Source: Acidovorax sp. CF316 | Lineage (GTDB): Bacteria; Pseudomonadota; Gammaproteobacteria; Burkholderiales; Burkholderiaceae_C | Reading direction: 5' to 3' | NCBI RefSeq assembly: GCF_000276605.1 | Contig: NZ_AKJX01000291.1 | Location: 1-32,316, forward strand | Length of the DNA: 32,316 bases | Part shown: positions 1 through 8,369 of the stretch, piece after piece | Layout: each line of letters opens with the position of its first letter | How positions within the stretch are numbered: position 1 is the first letter of the stretch | Notes under the pieces: generated by a model | Told to the model about the DNA's origin: nothing | Databases searched by the model: none | The model's input: the letters and a program-made list of their open reading frames with translations, nothing else | Translations under genes and position numbers: made by a program

Positions 1-1
1 G

Positions 2-403
2 GCTGCCGCCGCTGCTCTCAAGGGCCGGCGCGTGGGCGTGGTGCGCGGCAGCCTGGAGGAGGCCGAGCTCAAGGCCCAGGTGCCGCAGGCCACGGCCGTG
101 CTGTTCGACAGCTCGGCGCCGCTGCTCGAGGCCTATGTGCGCCACAGCATCGACGCGTTTGCGGCTGGCAATGTGGTGGCCGAGTCAATCCCCGACACCG
201 CCATGCGCGAGCGCGTGCGCCGCCTGGCCGTGCTGCGGCAAAGCCCCTGCCACATAGGGGTGCGCAAGCGCGAGCCGCGCCTGCTGGCCCGGGTGGACGC
301 CTTTCTGGTGCAGGCCCGGTCGTCGCAGGCGCTGATGGTCAACGCCATGCAGTGGTTCAAGCACAGCCTGTCCCCCGACATGTTCCGCGAAGGCAAGGGC
401 TGA
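2..403 (+). CDS. Solute-binding protein (SBP_bac_3-like), 3' end only
   Basis: The gene is cut by the left edge of the window; the frame is open from base 2, and about 133 C-terminal residues are visible. The visible part begins with an LKGRRVGVVRGS-like stretch, the beta-strand and loop that opens the second lobe of family 3 periplasmic amino-acid-binding proteins. It ends with the usual helical tail containing a W-F-K pattern. Proteins of this family deliver amino acids or related small polar solutes to an ABC permease, or act as sensor domains. The GTG at 32 lies inside the domain and is unlikely to be the start. No transporter subunit follows: the next gene, 170 bp downstream, is a chemoreceptor. 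An indirect link (binding protein feeding the receptor) is possible but not shown. The substrate cannot be assigned. Confidence 0.7.
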   Translation, partial: AAAAALKGRRVGVVRGSLEEAELKAQVPQATAVLFDSSAPLLEAYVRHSIDAFAAGNVVAESIPDTAMRERVRRLAVLRQSPCHIGVRKREPRLLARVDAFLVQARSSQALMVNAMQWFKHSLSPDMFREGKG

Positions 404-574
404 AACGGATTTGCCTTCAACCGTATGGCGTCGTTGGGTCGCCTTGCCGTGCGACAGCACTGTCTGCGGCTCCCCGCCTGGCCATCCGGTTGAATCCAAA
501 TCCGTAGAAGCCCCTCTTTTTCTCACCCGGCCTGAACCAAGGCAAGCCTCCATCTACCGCCAGGTGCACTCCCC

Positions 575-2416
575 ATGATCACCTCACTTCGCACCCGCAT
601 CCTGCTCATCACCACCGTTGCGGTCACCGCCGCCCTGGCATTGACGGGGGCGGCCACCTACTCGATCGTGCGTTCGGCCACGCTGCAGACCATCGAGGAC
701 AACCTGGCGGCCATTGCCTCGGGCAACGCGCTGGCCATCGAGAAATGGGTGTCCGGCAAGGCCATGGCCGTGCAGGCCACGGCCGCGGCGGTGGAGCCGG
801 GCGACCCGCGCGGCATCGTGCTGCACATGAACAAGGCCAACGGCTTCCCCGTGACCACGGCGGGCTGGCAGGACAAGCGCTGGGTGTCGAGCAGCGCCAC
901 CACGCCGCCCACCTACGACCCCACGGCACGCCCCTGGTACCAGAGCGCGGTGGCAGCGGGCAAGCTGGTGGTGACCAAGCCCTATGGCGACGCCTCCACG
1001 GGCGAGCCCTTCGTGTCGTTCGCGGCGCCCATCTTGCGCGACGGGGCGGCGCAGGGCGCGGTGAGCGGCGCCGTGCCGCTCAAGGGCGTGCAGGAGGTGG
1101 TGGCGGCCGTGCACCCCACACCCAGCAGCCTGGGCCTGGTGATCGACAAGGACGGGCTGGTGCTGGCCCACCCCGATGCCCAGCGCATGCTCAAGCCCGC
1201 GTCGGAGCTGTCGCCCGCGCTCACCCCGGCGGTGGTGGCGGCGCTGCCCGGAGCCACCCATGCGCTGGAGGTGGAACTCTCTGGCGCGGCCAAGCTGCTG
1301 CGCGCCCTGCCCGTGCCGGGCACGGATTGGTACCTGGTGGTGGCGCTGGACAAGGCCGAGGCCACGGCGGGCCTGGCCAGTGTGCTGCGCGCATCGGCCA
1401 TTGCCACGGTGCTGCTGGCGCTGGTGGCGGCCGGTGCCTGCGCGCTGCTGACGGCGCAGTCGTTCCGCCGCCTGTCGCAGGTGCGCGATGCGATGGACGA
1501 GATCGGCTCTGGCGGCGGCGACCTGACCCACCGCCTGCCCGTGACCGGGCGCGACGAGGTGGCGCAGATCGCCTCGTCGTTCAACGCCTTCGTGGACAAG
1601 ATCGGCGCGGTGCTGCAGGAGGTGCGCCAGGGCGTGGAGTCGATGAAGACGGCCACCGACGAGATCAAGGCCGGCAACCACGACCTGTCGCACCGCACGG
1701 AGACCTCGGCCAGCAACCTGCAGGAGACGTCGGCCTCGCTGTCGCAGCTCACGGCCACGGTGCAGCAGTCGGCCGAATCGGCCGCCCAGGCGGCGCAACT
1801 GGCGCGCGCGGCCAGCGCATCGGCAACGCGCGGTGGCGAGGTAGTGGCCAGCGCGGTGAGCACCATGGACGAGATCTCCAGCGCATCGGCCCGCATCGGC
1901 GAGATCATCGGGGTGATCGACTCCATCGCCTTCCAGACCAACATTCTGGCGCTGAACGCCGCGGTGGAGGCCGCGCGCGCGGGCGAGAACGGCCGGGGCT
2001 TTGCCGTGGTGGCCAGCGAGGTGCGCAGCCTGGCGCACCGCAGCGCCACGGCGGCGCAGGAGGTGCGTGCGCTGATCAACACCTCGGGCGCCAGCGTGGC
2101 CACGGGCACGCAGCGCGTGCGCGCGGCCGGCCAGACCATGGACGAGATCGTGCACAGCATCCAGCGCGTGGCGCAGATCGTGGGCGAAATCAACGGCTCC
2201 ATGACCGAGCAGAGCGCCGGCATCGGCCAGATCAACCAGGCCGTGGCGGAGATGGACCGCGCGACACAGCAAAATGCAGCCTTGGTCGAGGAATCCACCG
2301 CCGCATCGGCGGTGCTCAACGACCAGGCCCACCACCTGTCACGCACGGTGGCGGGCTTCACCCTCGAAGCCTCCCCCGCGTCCAACCGGCTGGGCCTGCC
2401 CGCCCCACGCCGCTGA
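575..2416 (+). CDS. Methyl-accepting chemotaxis protein with dCache sensor
   Basis: A 613-residue transmembrane chemoreceptor that signals to CheA/CheW at the inner membrane. TM1 is at about residues 7-29, followed by a periplasmic dCache domain to about 265. TM2 lies at about 268-292, then HAMP, then the long cytoplasmic coiled coil. The conserved hairpin tip ([19 protein letters not shown]) is around residues 450-470. In the sensor, Y114, R119, W121, Y122 and Y137 match the amino-acid-binding dCache signature. The strand that normally carries the ligand-binding Asp reads VSGAVPL (163-169) with no Asp, so classical amino-acid binding is doubtful. The C-terminus lacks an NWETF-type CheR/CheB docking peptide. 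The next gene, a GntR regulator, starts only 19 bp downstream, so the two may share a transcript. Confidence 0.93.
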   Translation: MITSLRTRILLITTVAVTAALALTGAATYSIVRSATLQTIEDNLAAIASGNALAIEKWVSGKAMAVQATAAAVEPGDPRGIVLHMNKANGFPVTTAGWQDKRWVSSSATTPPTYDPTARPWYQSAVAAGKLVVTKPYGDASTGEPFVSFAAPILRDGAAQGAVSGAVPLKGVQEVVAAVHPTPSSLGLVIDKDGLVLAHPDAQRMLKPASELSPALTPAVVAALPGATHALEVELSGAAKLLRALPVPGTDWYLVVALDKAEATAGLASVLRASAIATVLLALVAAGACALLTAQSFRRLSQVRDAMDEIGSGGGDLTHRLPVTGRDEVAQIASSFNAFVDKIGAVLQEVRQGVESMKTATDEIKAGNHDLSHRTETSASNLQETSASLSQLTATVQQSAESAAQAAQLARAASASATRGGEVVASAVSTMDEISSASARIGEIIGVIDSIAFQTNILALNAAVEAARAGENGRGFAVVASEVRSLAHRSATAAQEVRALINTSGASVATGTQRVRAAGQTMDEIVHSIQRVAQIVGEINGSMTEQSAGIGQINQAVAEMDRATQQNAALVEESTAASAVLNDQAHHLSRTVAGFTLEASPASNRLGLPAPRR

Positions 2417-2435
2417 CCCCGCAATAATCCTCCCC

Positions 2436-3128
2436 ATGAGCATCAGCCAGACCCAGATCGCACAGCAGGTGGTGGAATCCATCCTGGCCCAGAAGCTTGC
2501 GCCCGGCGAGCGCCTGGGCGAGCAGGAGCTGGCCGACCTGTTCGGCGTGAGCCGCACCCTGGTGCGCGAGGCGCTGATGCAGCTGCAGGCACGCGGTTTT
2601 GTGGAGGTGCGCCCGCGCAAGGGCTGGTATGTGGTGGAGCCCACGGTGGAGGATGCACGCGACGCGTTCTCGGCCCGGCGCATCATCGAGTCTGGCATAT
2701 TGGCCGATGCCGGGCGGCCGCTGCAGTCGGTGACGCCGCGGCTGCGCGCCCACATTGCCGAGGAGCAGCAGGCCATCGAGGGGGCGGATGCAGCCACGCG
2801 CGCCTTTCTGCTGGCGGACTTTCACGTGTGCCTGGCCGAGAGCATGGGCCACCGCAGCCTGAGCGACATATTGCGCGACCTGACGGCGCGCACCACGCTG
2901 GCGGCCTCGCTCTACCAGTCGCGGCACGAGGCCAGCCAGTCGTGCGCCGAGCACGAGTCCATCGTCGAGGCGCTGGAAGCCGGCGACACCGCCCTGGCAC
3001 GCGAGCGCCTGCTAGCCCACATCGGCCATGTGGAGGCGGCGCTGAACCCAGGCCAGCCGCTGGTGCGCGACCGGCTGCGCGATTCGCTGAGCCCGCTGGC
3101 GGGCACCCGCTCTGGCACGGACGGCTGA
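2436..3128 (+). CDS. GntR family regulator, FCD (FadR) subfamily
   Basis: A 230-residue one-component transcription regulator. Residues 8-70 form the winged helix-turn-helix, with the canonical LAPGERLGEQELADLFGVSR stretch followed by REAL. Residues 75-220 are an all-helical FCD effector domain, with His residues at 130, 173 and 195 where FCD proteins usually place metal or ligand contacts. The ATG at 2436 is chosen because the frame upstream of it is the shadow of the chemoreceptor gene, and the domain begins right after this Met. The likely target is the NCS1 permease gene downstream, whose promoter region carries a palindrome of the FadR type (GT-AT-AC core). A G/C-rich hairpin with a T-rich tail follows the gene. 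It is paralogous to the second GntR gene at 5692. Confidence 0.9.
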   Translation: MSISQTQIAQQVVESILAQKLAPGERLGEQELADLFGVSRTLVREALMQLQARGFVEVRPRKGWYVVEPTVEDARDAFSARRIIESGILADAGRPLQSVTPRLRAHIAEEQQAIEGADAATRAFLLADFHVCLAESMGHRSLSDILRDLTARTTLAASLYQSRHEASQSCAEHESIVEALEAGDTALARERLLAHIGHVEAALNPGQPLVRDRLRDSLSPLAGTRSGTDG

Positions 3129-3158
3129 GCCGCCCTCCCCTTTTCCCCTTCTCTCATT

Positions 3159-3194
3159 GCCGCCCCGGCCGCCAAGGCCCGGGCGGCTTTGTTT
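3159..3194 (+). terminator. Probable Rho-independent terminator after GntR gene
   Basis: GCCGCCC (3159-3165) can pair with GGGCGGC (3181-3187), with further G/C pairing possible inside, and a T-rich tail (TTTGTTTT) follows. It separates the regulator from the permease transcript. Confidence 0.65.
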
Positions 3195-3254
3195 TGCGCG
3201 TGCCGCAGGCACCCCGGGTAAACCCCAGTCATTTCCCGTTCGAGCGGTGTTTTA

Positions 3255-3284
3255 TTGCATCCATTTTTTGTATACAAATATAGG
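3255..3284 (+). promoter_or_regulatory. Candidate promoter with GntR-type operator upstream of the NCS1 permease
   Basis: TTTGTATACAAA (3267-3278) is a perfect 12-bp palindrome that fits the FadR-subfamily GntR pattern (T-n-GT-AT-AC-n-A). It lies between a possible -35 (TTGCAT, 3255-3260) and a possible -10 (TATAGG, 3279-3284) with an 18-bp spacer, so a bound regulator would overlap polymerase. The start codon is about 65 bp further on. The same TGTATACA core recurs upstream of the NCS2 permease at 6545-6552. The palindrome is seen; the promoter boxes and regulator assignment are inferred. Confidence 0.6.
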
Positions 3285-3347
3285 GTGCAACTTTCAACCG
3301 AGCCGCAGATGCCCGGAACCCGTCCTTTTCCACACGAGGAGACACCC

Positions 3348-4838
3348 GTGAACACAGCCGTCAGCAGCAGTACCACCCCGTTGGCCGGAGGCACAGCGCC
3401 CGCCGGGCCGCACCATGGCAATGCCCTGATCAAGCCGGGCTACGACCCGCGCCTGACCAATGAGGACCTGGCGCCCCTGAAGCGCCAGACCTGGGGCCAA
3501 TACAACATCTTTGCGTTCTGGATGTCCGACGTGCACAGCGTGGGCGGCTACATCACGGCGGGCAGCCTGTTCGCTTTAGGCCTGTCGAGCTGGCAGGTGC
3601 TGGTGGCGCTGCTGGTGGGCATCGTGATCGTGCAGTTCTTCTGCAACCTGGTGGCCAAGCCCAGCCAGGTGACGGGCACGCCCTACCCGGTGATCTGCCG
3701 GGCGTCGTTCGGGGTGCTGGGGGCCAATATCCCGGCCATCATCCGCGGGCTGATCGCGGTGGCCTGGTACGGCATCCAGACCTACCTGGCGTCGGGCGCC
3801 TTCTTGCTGCTGGCGCTGCACTTCTTTCCGAATCTGGCGCCGTATGCCGATGTGGCGCAGCATGGCTTTGCCGGCCTGTCCACGCTGGGCTGGGTGGCGT
3901 TCATGGTGATGTGGGTGCTGCAGGCGCTGGTGTTCTGGCACGGCATGGAGGCGATCCGCAAGTTCATCGACTGGGCCGGTCCTGCCGTGTACGTGGTGAT
4001 GGCCGTGCTGTGCGGCTGGCTGGTGTGGAAGGCGGGCTGGAAGAACATCGACCTGAACCTGGGCGGCGTCAAGTTCCAGGGCTGGGATGCACTGCCGGTG
4101 ATGCTGTCGGCGATTGCGCTGGTGGTGAGCTATTTCAGCGGGCCCATGCTGAACTTTGGCGACTTCTCGCGCTACGGCAAGAGCTTCGACGCGGTGAAGA
4201 AAGGCAACTTCTGGGGCCTGCCGGTGAACTTCGTGTTCTTCTCGCTGCTGACGGTGGTGACCACGGCGGCCACGCTGCCGGTGTTCGGCGAGCTGATCAC
4301 CGACCCGGTGCACACCGTGAGCAAGATCGACAGCACCACGGCCGTGGTGCTGGGCGCGCTGACCTTCATGATCGCCACGGTGGGCATCAACATCGTGGCC
4401 AACTTCGTGTCGCCGGCGTTCGACTTTTCCAACGTGGCACCGCAGCACATCAGTTGGCGCACGGGCGGCATGATCGCTGCCGTGGGCTCGATCTTCATCA
4501 CGCCCTGGAACCTGTATGCCAACCCCGAGGTGATCCACTACACGCTGGACGTGCTGGGCTCGTTCATCGGGCCGCTGTTCGGCATCCTCATCGCCGACTA
4601 CTACATCGTGCGCCGCCAGCAGGTGGATGTGGATGCGCTCTACACCATGAGCAAGCACGGCGCCTACTGGTACAGCAAGGGCTACAACCCGCGCGCCGTG
4701 TGGACCATGGTGCCCTCAGCGCTGATCCCCATCCTGTGCGTCATCGTGCCCACCCTGCGGCCGGCCGCCAACTACGCCTGGTTCATCGGCATGGGGCTGG
4801 GCTTCGTCATCTACCTGGTGCTGAACCGCAAGAACTGA
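3348..4838 (+). CDS. NCS1 family nucleobase/hydantoin:cation symporter
   Basis: A 496-residue inner-membrane permease with about twelve hydrophobic segments, of the nucleobase:cation symporter-1 family (Mhp1, CodB, allantoin permeases). Family marks include W140 and Q144 in a WYGIQ stretch, matching the substrate-stacking Trp and the Gln of the hydantoin transporter Mhp1. D272-F-S-R-Y is the conserved loop, and there is a later NFVSPAFDFSN motif. The GTG at 3348 is chosen over upstream in-frame starts because an AGGAGA Shine-Dalgarno ends six bases before it and the preceding residues look non-coding. The racemase gene follows 30 bp downstream, so the two probably form an operon for uptake and racemisation of a hydantoin-like compound such as allantoin or a 5-substituted hydantoin. 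Cytosine or another purine/pyrimidine remains possible. Confidence 0.9.
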   Translation: MNTAVSSSTTPLAGGTAPAGPHHGNALIKPGYDPRLTNEDLAPLKRQTWGQYNIFAFWMSDVHSVGGYITAGSLFALGLSSWQVLVALLVGIVIVQFFCNLVAKPSQVTGTPYPVICRASFGVLGANIPAIIRGLIAVAWYGIQTYLASGAFLLLALHFFPNLAPYADVAQHGFAGLSTLGWVAFMVMWVLQALVFWHGMEAIRKFIDWAGPAVYVVMAVLCGWLVWKAGWKNIDLNLGGVKFQGWDALPVMLSAIALVVSYFSGPMLNFGDFSRYGKSFDAVKKGNFWGLPVNFVFFSLLTVVTTAATLPVFGELITDPVHTVSKIDSTTAVVLGALTFMIATVGINIVANFVSPAFDFSNVAPQHISWRTGGMIAAVGSIFITPWNLYANPEVIHYTLDVLGSFIGPLFGILIADYYIVRRQQVDVDALYTMSKHGAYWYSKGYNPRAVWTMVPSALIPILCVIVPTLRPAANYAWFIGMGLGFVIYLVLNRKN

Positions 4839-4868
4839 ACTGAATACAAGAAAGAGAGAGCTGAAGCC

Positions 4869-5645
4869 GTGCGCATCAAGATCATCAACCCCAACACCAC
4901 CTGGAGCATGACCGAAAAGATCGGGGCCTGCGCGCGCGCCGTGGCGCGGCCGGGCACCGAGGTGGTGGCGGTGAGCCCCGCCATGGGCCCGGCCTCCATC
5001 GAGAGCCACTACGACGAGGCGCTGGCCGTGCCCGGCCTGCTGCAGGAGATTGCGGCCGGCGAGCGCGACGGGGTGGACGGCTATGTGATCGCCTGCTTTG
5101 GCGACCCGGGCCTGAAACCCGCGCGCGAGCTGGCGCGCGGCCCGGTGGTGGGCATTGCCGAGGCGGCCATGCACATGGCCAGCATGGTGGGGGCACGCTT
5201 TTCGGTGGTGACCACGCTGGGCCGCACCATGGGCCAGGCCTGGCACCTGGCCGAGATCTACGGCATGCAGCGCTTTTGCGCCAACGTGCGCGCCTGCGAG
5301 CTGCCGGTGCTGGAGCTGGAGGTGCCCGGATCGAACGCGCGCGAGCGCATCACCGACGAGTGCCGCCGCGCCCTGGCCGAGGACGGCTGCGACACCCTGG
5401 TGCTGGGCTGCGCGGGCATGGCGGACCTGTGCGAGCACATTTCGCAAGCCCTGGGCGTGCCGGTGATCGACGGGGTGGCGGCCGCCACGTCGATGGTCGA
5501 ATCGCTGGTGCTGCTGGGCCTCTCTACCAGCAAGCATGGCGAGCTGGCGCGGCCGCTGCCCAAGGCCATGGCAGGGGCACTGGCCGGCTTTGCGCTGCCG
5601 CCCGTGGCAGTGGTGCCGCCGGCGCGCATATCCCGCGCGGCCTGA
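4869..5645 (+). CDS. Hydantoin racemase / Asp-Glu racemase family
   Basis: A 258-residue cofactor-independent racemase. The fold opens with IKIINPNT, the family's N-terminal phosphate/substrate loop. The two catalytic cysteines are C76 (in IACFGDPG) and C181 (in VLGCAGM), the same numbering as the characterised Pseudomonas hydantoin racemase as I recall it. These enzymes interconvert D- and L-5-substituted hydantoins, allantoin being one substrate, so that a stereospecific hydantoinase can use both. The GTG at 4869 follows a purine-rich AAAGAGAGAG tract. It is probably co-transcribed with the NCS1 permease. No hydantoinase or carbamoylase gene is in the window, so the pathway must be completed elsewhere, or the product acts on another substrate. 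Confidence 0.85.
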   Translation: MRIKIINPNTTWSMTEKIGACARAVARPGTEVVAVSPAMGPASIESHYDEALAVPGLLQEIAAGERDGVDGYVIACFGDPGLKPARELARGPVVGIAEAAMHMASMVGARFSVVTTLGRTMGQAWHLAEIYGMQRFCANVRACELPVLELEVPGSNARERITDECRRALAEDGCDTLVLGCAGMADLCEHISQALGVPVIDGVAAATSMVESLVLLGLSTSKHGELARPLPKAMAGALAGFALPPVAVVPPARISRAA

Positions 5646-5691
5646 AGCGTCAAACAGGGGGCCGGCACGAATCCGGCCACAATCGGAACCC

Positions 5692-6459
5692 ATGCCCCGC
5701 GCCCGCACGAGCCCCCAAGCCCTTCCCGCCAACCTGGTGCCTGACGCCGAGACCGCCCCCGAGGCGGCAGCGGCCGACGGGCGCCTGGCCTCCACCGAAA
5801 GCATTGCCCAGGACCTGGCCACGGCCATCGTCGAAAAGCGCCTGCCACCGGGCACCTGGCTGCGCGAGGAGGCGCTGGGCCGCGTCTACACCGTGAGCCG
5901 CACCAAGATCCGCGCGGCGCTGGTGATGCTGTCCAAGGACAAGCTGATCGAGATCATCCCCGACAAGGGCGCCTTCGTGAGCCGGCCCAGCGTGCAGGAG
6001 GCGCGCGAGGTGTTCAGCGTGCGCCGCGTGCTGGAGGCCGAGGTGGTGCGCCTGTTCATCGCCAGCGCCACGCCGGCCGACTACCAGATGCTGGAGCAGC
6101 ACATCCGCTTCGAGCGGGCAGCGCTGCGCGAGAGCACGACCACGGGCCGGGTGCGTGAAAAACTGCTGGGCGACTTCCACGTGGTGCTGGCCGAGGCGGC
6201 CGGCAACCAGACCCTGGCCCAGCTGGTGCGCGACCTGGTGGCGCGCAGCTCGCTGATCGCCATGCTGTACGACTCGTCGAACGACCCGCACTGCTCGTCG
6301 GAGGAGCATGCGGACTTCCTGGCGCTGTGCAAGACCGGCGACGTGGCCGCAGCCGTGGCGAGCATGACGGAGCACCTGCAGCGCATCGAGGCCAACCTGG
6401 CGCTGGATACGGGGCGGCCGGATCGGCAGCTCGACCTGGTCAAGGCCTTGCTGGCCTGA
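5692..6459 (+). CDS. GntR family regulator, FCD subfamily (second copy)
   Basis: A 255-residue regulator. An Ala/Pro-rich N-terminal extension of about 33 residues precedes the winged helix-turn-helix (residues 35-100, with VSRTKIRAALVML as the recognition region). The FCD helical domain occupies about 105-240, with the family DFHVVLAEAAGN stretch. The ATG at 5692 is preferred because the earlier in-frame codons lie inside the racemase gene. The gene sits 46 bp after the racemase and ends 180 bp before the NCS2 permease, which it probably regulates. It resembles the first GntR protein in domain order and in motifs, but its DNA-recognition helix differs. Which of the two regulators binds which palindrome is unknown. 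Confidence 0.88.
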   Translation: MPRARTSPQALPANLVPDAETAPEAAAADGRLASTESIAQDLATAIVEKRLPPGTWLREEALGRVYTVSRTKIRAALVMLSKDKLIEIIPDKGAFVSRPSVQEAREVFSVRRVLEAEVVRLFIASATPADYQMLEQHIRFERAALRESTTTGRVREKLLGDFHVVLAEAAGNQTLAQLVRDLVARSSLIAMLYDSSNDPHCSSEEHADFLALCKTGDVAAAVASMTEHLQRIEANLALDTGRPDRQLDLVKALLA

Positions 6460-6543
6460 CCTTCCGCGCGCAGCCGCCGACTGCGCGCCCCCTCCTTCCA
6501 AAACGCTCCCTAGGGTTTACCGGGATAAGGTTGTCGCCATGTT

Positions 6544-6553
6544 GTGTATACAC
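6544..6553. promoter_or_regulatory. Candidate GntR operator upstream of the NCS2 permease
   Basis: GTGTATACAC is a perfect 10-bp palindrome, 86 bp before the permease start. It shares the TGTATACA core with the site at 3267-3278. A looser TGTAT...TGTACA arrangement follows to about 6576. The palindrome is seen; operator function is inferred. Confidence 0.5.
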
Positions 6554-6639
6554 TTTTTGTATGGATGGCTGTACACGGAAGATGGATGCCGTCCTTAGAA
6601 CCCAACAACGCGACCCACCTACCCCGAAGGAGCTCTCCC

Positions 6640-8127
6640 ATGTCAGCGTCCGTGCACCCCGTGGATGAACAACTGCCCATAGCGCGCCTGGGGGCTCTGG
6701 GCTTGCAGCATGTGCTTGTGATGTATGCGGGGGCCGTGGCGGTGCCGCTGATCGTGGGCCGGGCGCTGAACCTCACGCCCGACCAGGTGGCCAAGCTGAT
6801 CTCGGCCGATTTGTTCGTCTGCGGTCTGGTCACGCTGGTCCAGGCACTGGGGGCCACGCGCTGGTTCGGCATCCAGCTGCCGGTGATGATGGGGGTGACG
6901 TTCGCCTCGGTGGCGCCCATGGTGTCCATGGCGCAGAGCACCAGCGGCACGGCGGGGGCGGGGCTGATATTCGGCTCGGTGATCGGGGCGGGGGTGATAT
7001 CGATCCTGATCGCGCCCATGGTGAGCCGCATGCTGCGCTTCTTTCCGCCGGTGGTCACGGGCACCATCATTGCGGTCATCGGCATCAGCCTGATGCGCGT
7101 GGGCATCAACTGGATCTTCGGCAACCCGGTGGGCCCCACGGCGCCCAACGTGGTGAACCCCGACCACATCAAGTGGCTGACCGAGGCACAATCGGCCGCC
7201 GGCGCGCCGGGCTCCTCGCTGCCACCCGTGCCCAAGGGCTTTGCGGTGGTGCCCACGGTGCCCAACCCACGCTATGCGGACCTGACGGGCGTGGGCATCT
7301 CGGCCCTGGTGCTGGTGTCCATCCTCCTGATCGCCAAGTTCGCCAAGGGCTTCATCGCCAACATCTCGGTGCTGCTGGGCATTGTGATCGGCGGCGTGGT
7401 GGCGGCGGCCATGGGGCTGATGACGTTCGACAAGGTGGGCAAGGCCGACTGGTTCGACCTGGTGCTGCCGTTCGAGATCGCACTGCCGGTGTTCGACCCC
7501 ATCCTGATCTTGACGATGACGCTGGTGATGATCGTGGTGATGATCGAGTCGACCGGCATGTTCCTGGCCCTCGGGGACATGACGGACCGCAAGATCGAGC
7601 AGGACGACCTGACCCGCGGCCTGCGCACCGACGGCCTGGGCACGCTGCTGGGCGGCATTTTCAACACCTTTCCGTACACCAGCTTCTCGCAGAACGTGGG
7701 CCTGGTAGCGGTGACGGGCGTGAAGAGCCGCTTTGTCTGCGTGGCCGGCGGTGTGATCCTGATCGTGCTGGGCGTGCTGCCCAAGATGGCGGCGCTGGTG
7801 GAGTCGCTGCCCACCATGGTGCTGGGAGGCGCGGGGCTGGTGATGTTCGGCATGGTGGCGGCCACGGGCATCCGCATCCTGGGCGGGGTGGATTTCCGCA
7901 ACAACCGCTTCAACGGCATGATCGTGGCGGTCTCCATCGGCGTGGGCATGATCCCGCTGATCGCCCCGAGCTTCCGCCAGTGGATGCCGCATGCCATCCA
8001 CCCGCTGATCGAGTCGGGCATCCTGCTGGCCTCGATCACGGCGGTGGCGCTGAATGTGTTCTTCAACGGTGCCAGCAAGGACACCAGCGCGGCGGTGAAC
8101 GCAGCCCGCCAGGCCGAAGCCCACTGA
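6640..8127 (+). CDS. NCS2 family xanthine/uracil-type permease
   Basis: A 495-residue inner-membrane permease of the nucleobase:cation symporter-2 family, with about fourteen membrane segments. The signature loop is present as FSQNVGLVAVTGVKSR, with Q351 and N352, and the substrate-binding TM8 stretch (MIVVMIESTGMFLALGDM) carries the conserved Glu of bacterial purine permeases. The mix resembles xanthine or uric-acid permeases (PbuX, UacT type) more than uracil permeases, but substrate assignment is inference. The ATG at 6640 follows a GAAGGAGC Shine-Dalgarno at 6626-6633; an in-frame start at 6544 lies inside the operator palindrome and is rejected. A strong terminator follows. With the NCS1 permease and racemase it suggests purine or ureide use. 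Confidence 0.9.
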   Translation: MSASVHPVDEQLPIARLGALGLQHVLVMYAGAVAVPLIVGRALNLTPDQVAKLISADLFVCGLVTLVQALGATRWFGIQLPVMMGVTFASVAPMVSMAQSTSGTAGAGLIFGSVIGAGVISILIAPMVSRMLRFFPPVVTGTIIAVIGISLMRVGINWIFGNPVGPTAPNVVNPDHIKWLTEAQSAAGAPGSSLPPVPKGFAVVPTVPNPRYADLTGVGISALVLVSILLIAKFAKGFIANISVLLGIVIGGVVAAAMGLMTFDKVGKADWFDLVLPFEIALPVFDPILILTMTLVMIVVMIESTGMFLALGDMTDRKIEQDDLTRGLRTDGLGTLLGGIFNTFPYTSFSQNVGLVAVTGVKSRFVCVAGGVILIVLGVLPKMAALVESLPTMVLGGAGLVMFGMVAATGIRILGGVDFRNNRFNGMIVAVSIGVGMIPLIAPSFRQWMPHAIHPLIESGILLASITAVALNVFFNGASKDTSAAVNAARQAEAH

Positions 8128-8153
8128 TCACCCGGCCCGCTCATATCCAACAG

Positions 8154-8182
8154 GCCCCCGGCTGACCGCCGGGGGCTTTTTT
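8154..8182 (+). terminator. Rho-independent terminator after NCS2 permease
   Basis: GCCCCCGGC (8154-8162) and GCCGGGGGC (8168-8176) form a perfect nine-pair stem around a five-base loop, followed directly by six T residues. It ends the uptake region before the PspA cluster. Confidence 0.92.
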
Positions 8183-8302
8183 GCGTGGGAGGGACGCTGG
8201 CGCAAAAAAAAGTCCATGCGGCACCGATGGAAAAGCGCGTACCTCCCGCGGGGGCCGTTTCTCCTCTACCGCACGGCCCCCAGGCGCCCCTGGTGTGCGC
8301 AA

Positions 8303-8338
8303 CTTGCACCGGTGCAAGCTAACGTACCGTGCAGTACG
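8303..8338. promoter_or_regulatory. Two adjacent palindromes upstream of the PspA-associated cluster
   Basis: CTTGCACCGGTGCAAG (8303-8318) is a perfect 16-bp palindrome. Four bases later CGTAC and GTACG (8323-8327 and 8334-8338) form a second inverted repeat with a six-base centre. They lie 32-67 bp before the ATG of the first cluster gene, a position suited to operator sites. I found no convincing sigma-54 -24/-12 pair here. Operator function is inferred; no regulator gene adjoins. Confidence 0.5.
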
Positions 8339-8369
8339 CTACATTGATTGCTCCGTTGCAAGGAATCCC

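Noticed and set aside
584..2335. Long minus-strand open frame (583 codons) opposite the chemoreceptor gene
   Set aside because: It is His/Arg/Ala-rich and mirrors a GC-rich coding strand; the plus strand has full MCP domain structure.
8290..8320. Possible sigma-54 promoter (TGG...TTGCA) before the PspA cluster
   Set aside because: The distance between GG and GC is 12 bases where 10 are required, so it does not fit the -24/-12 pattern.
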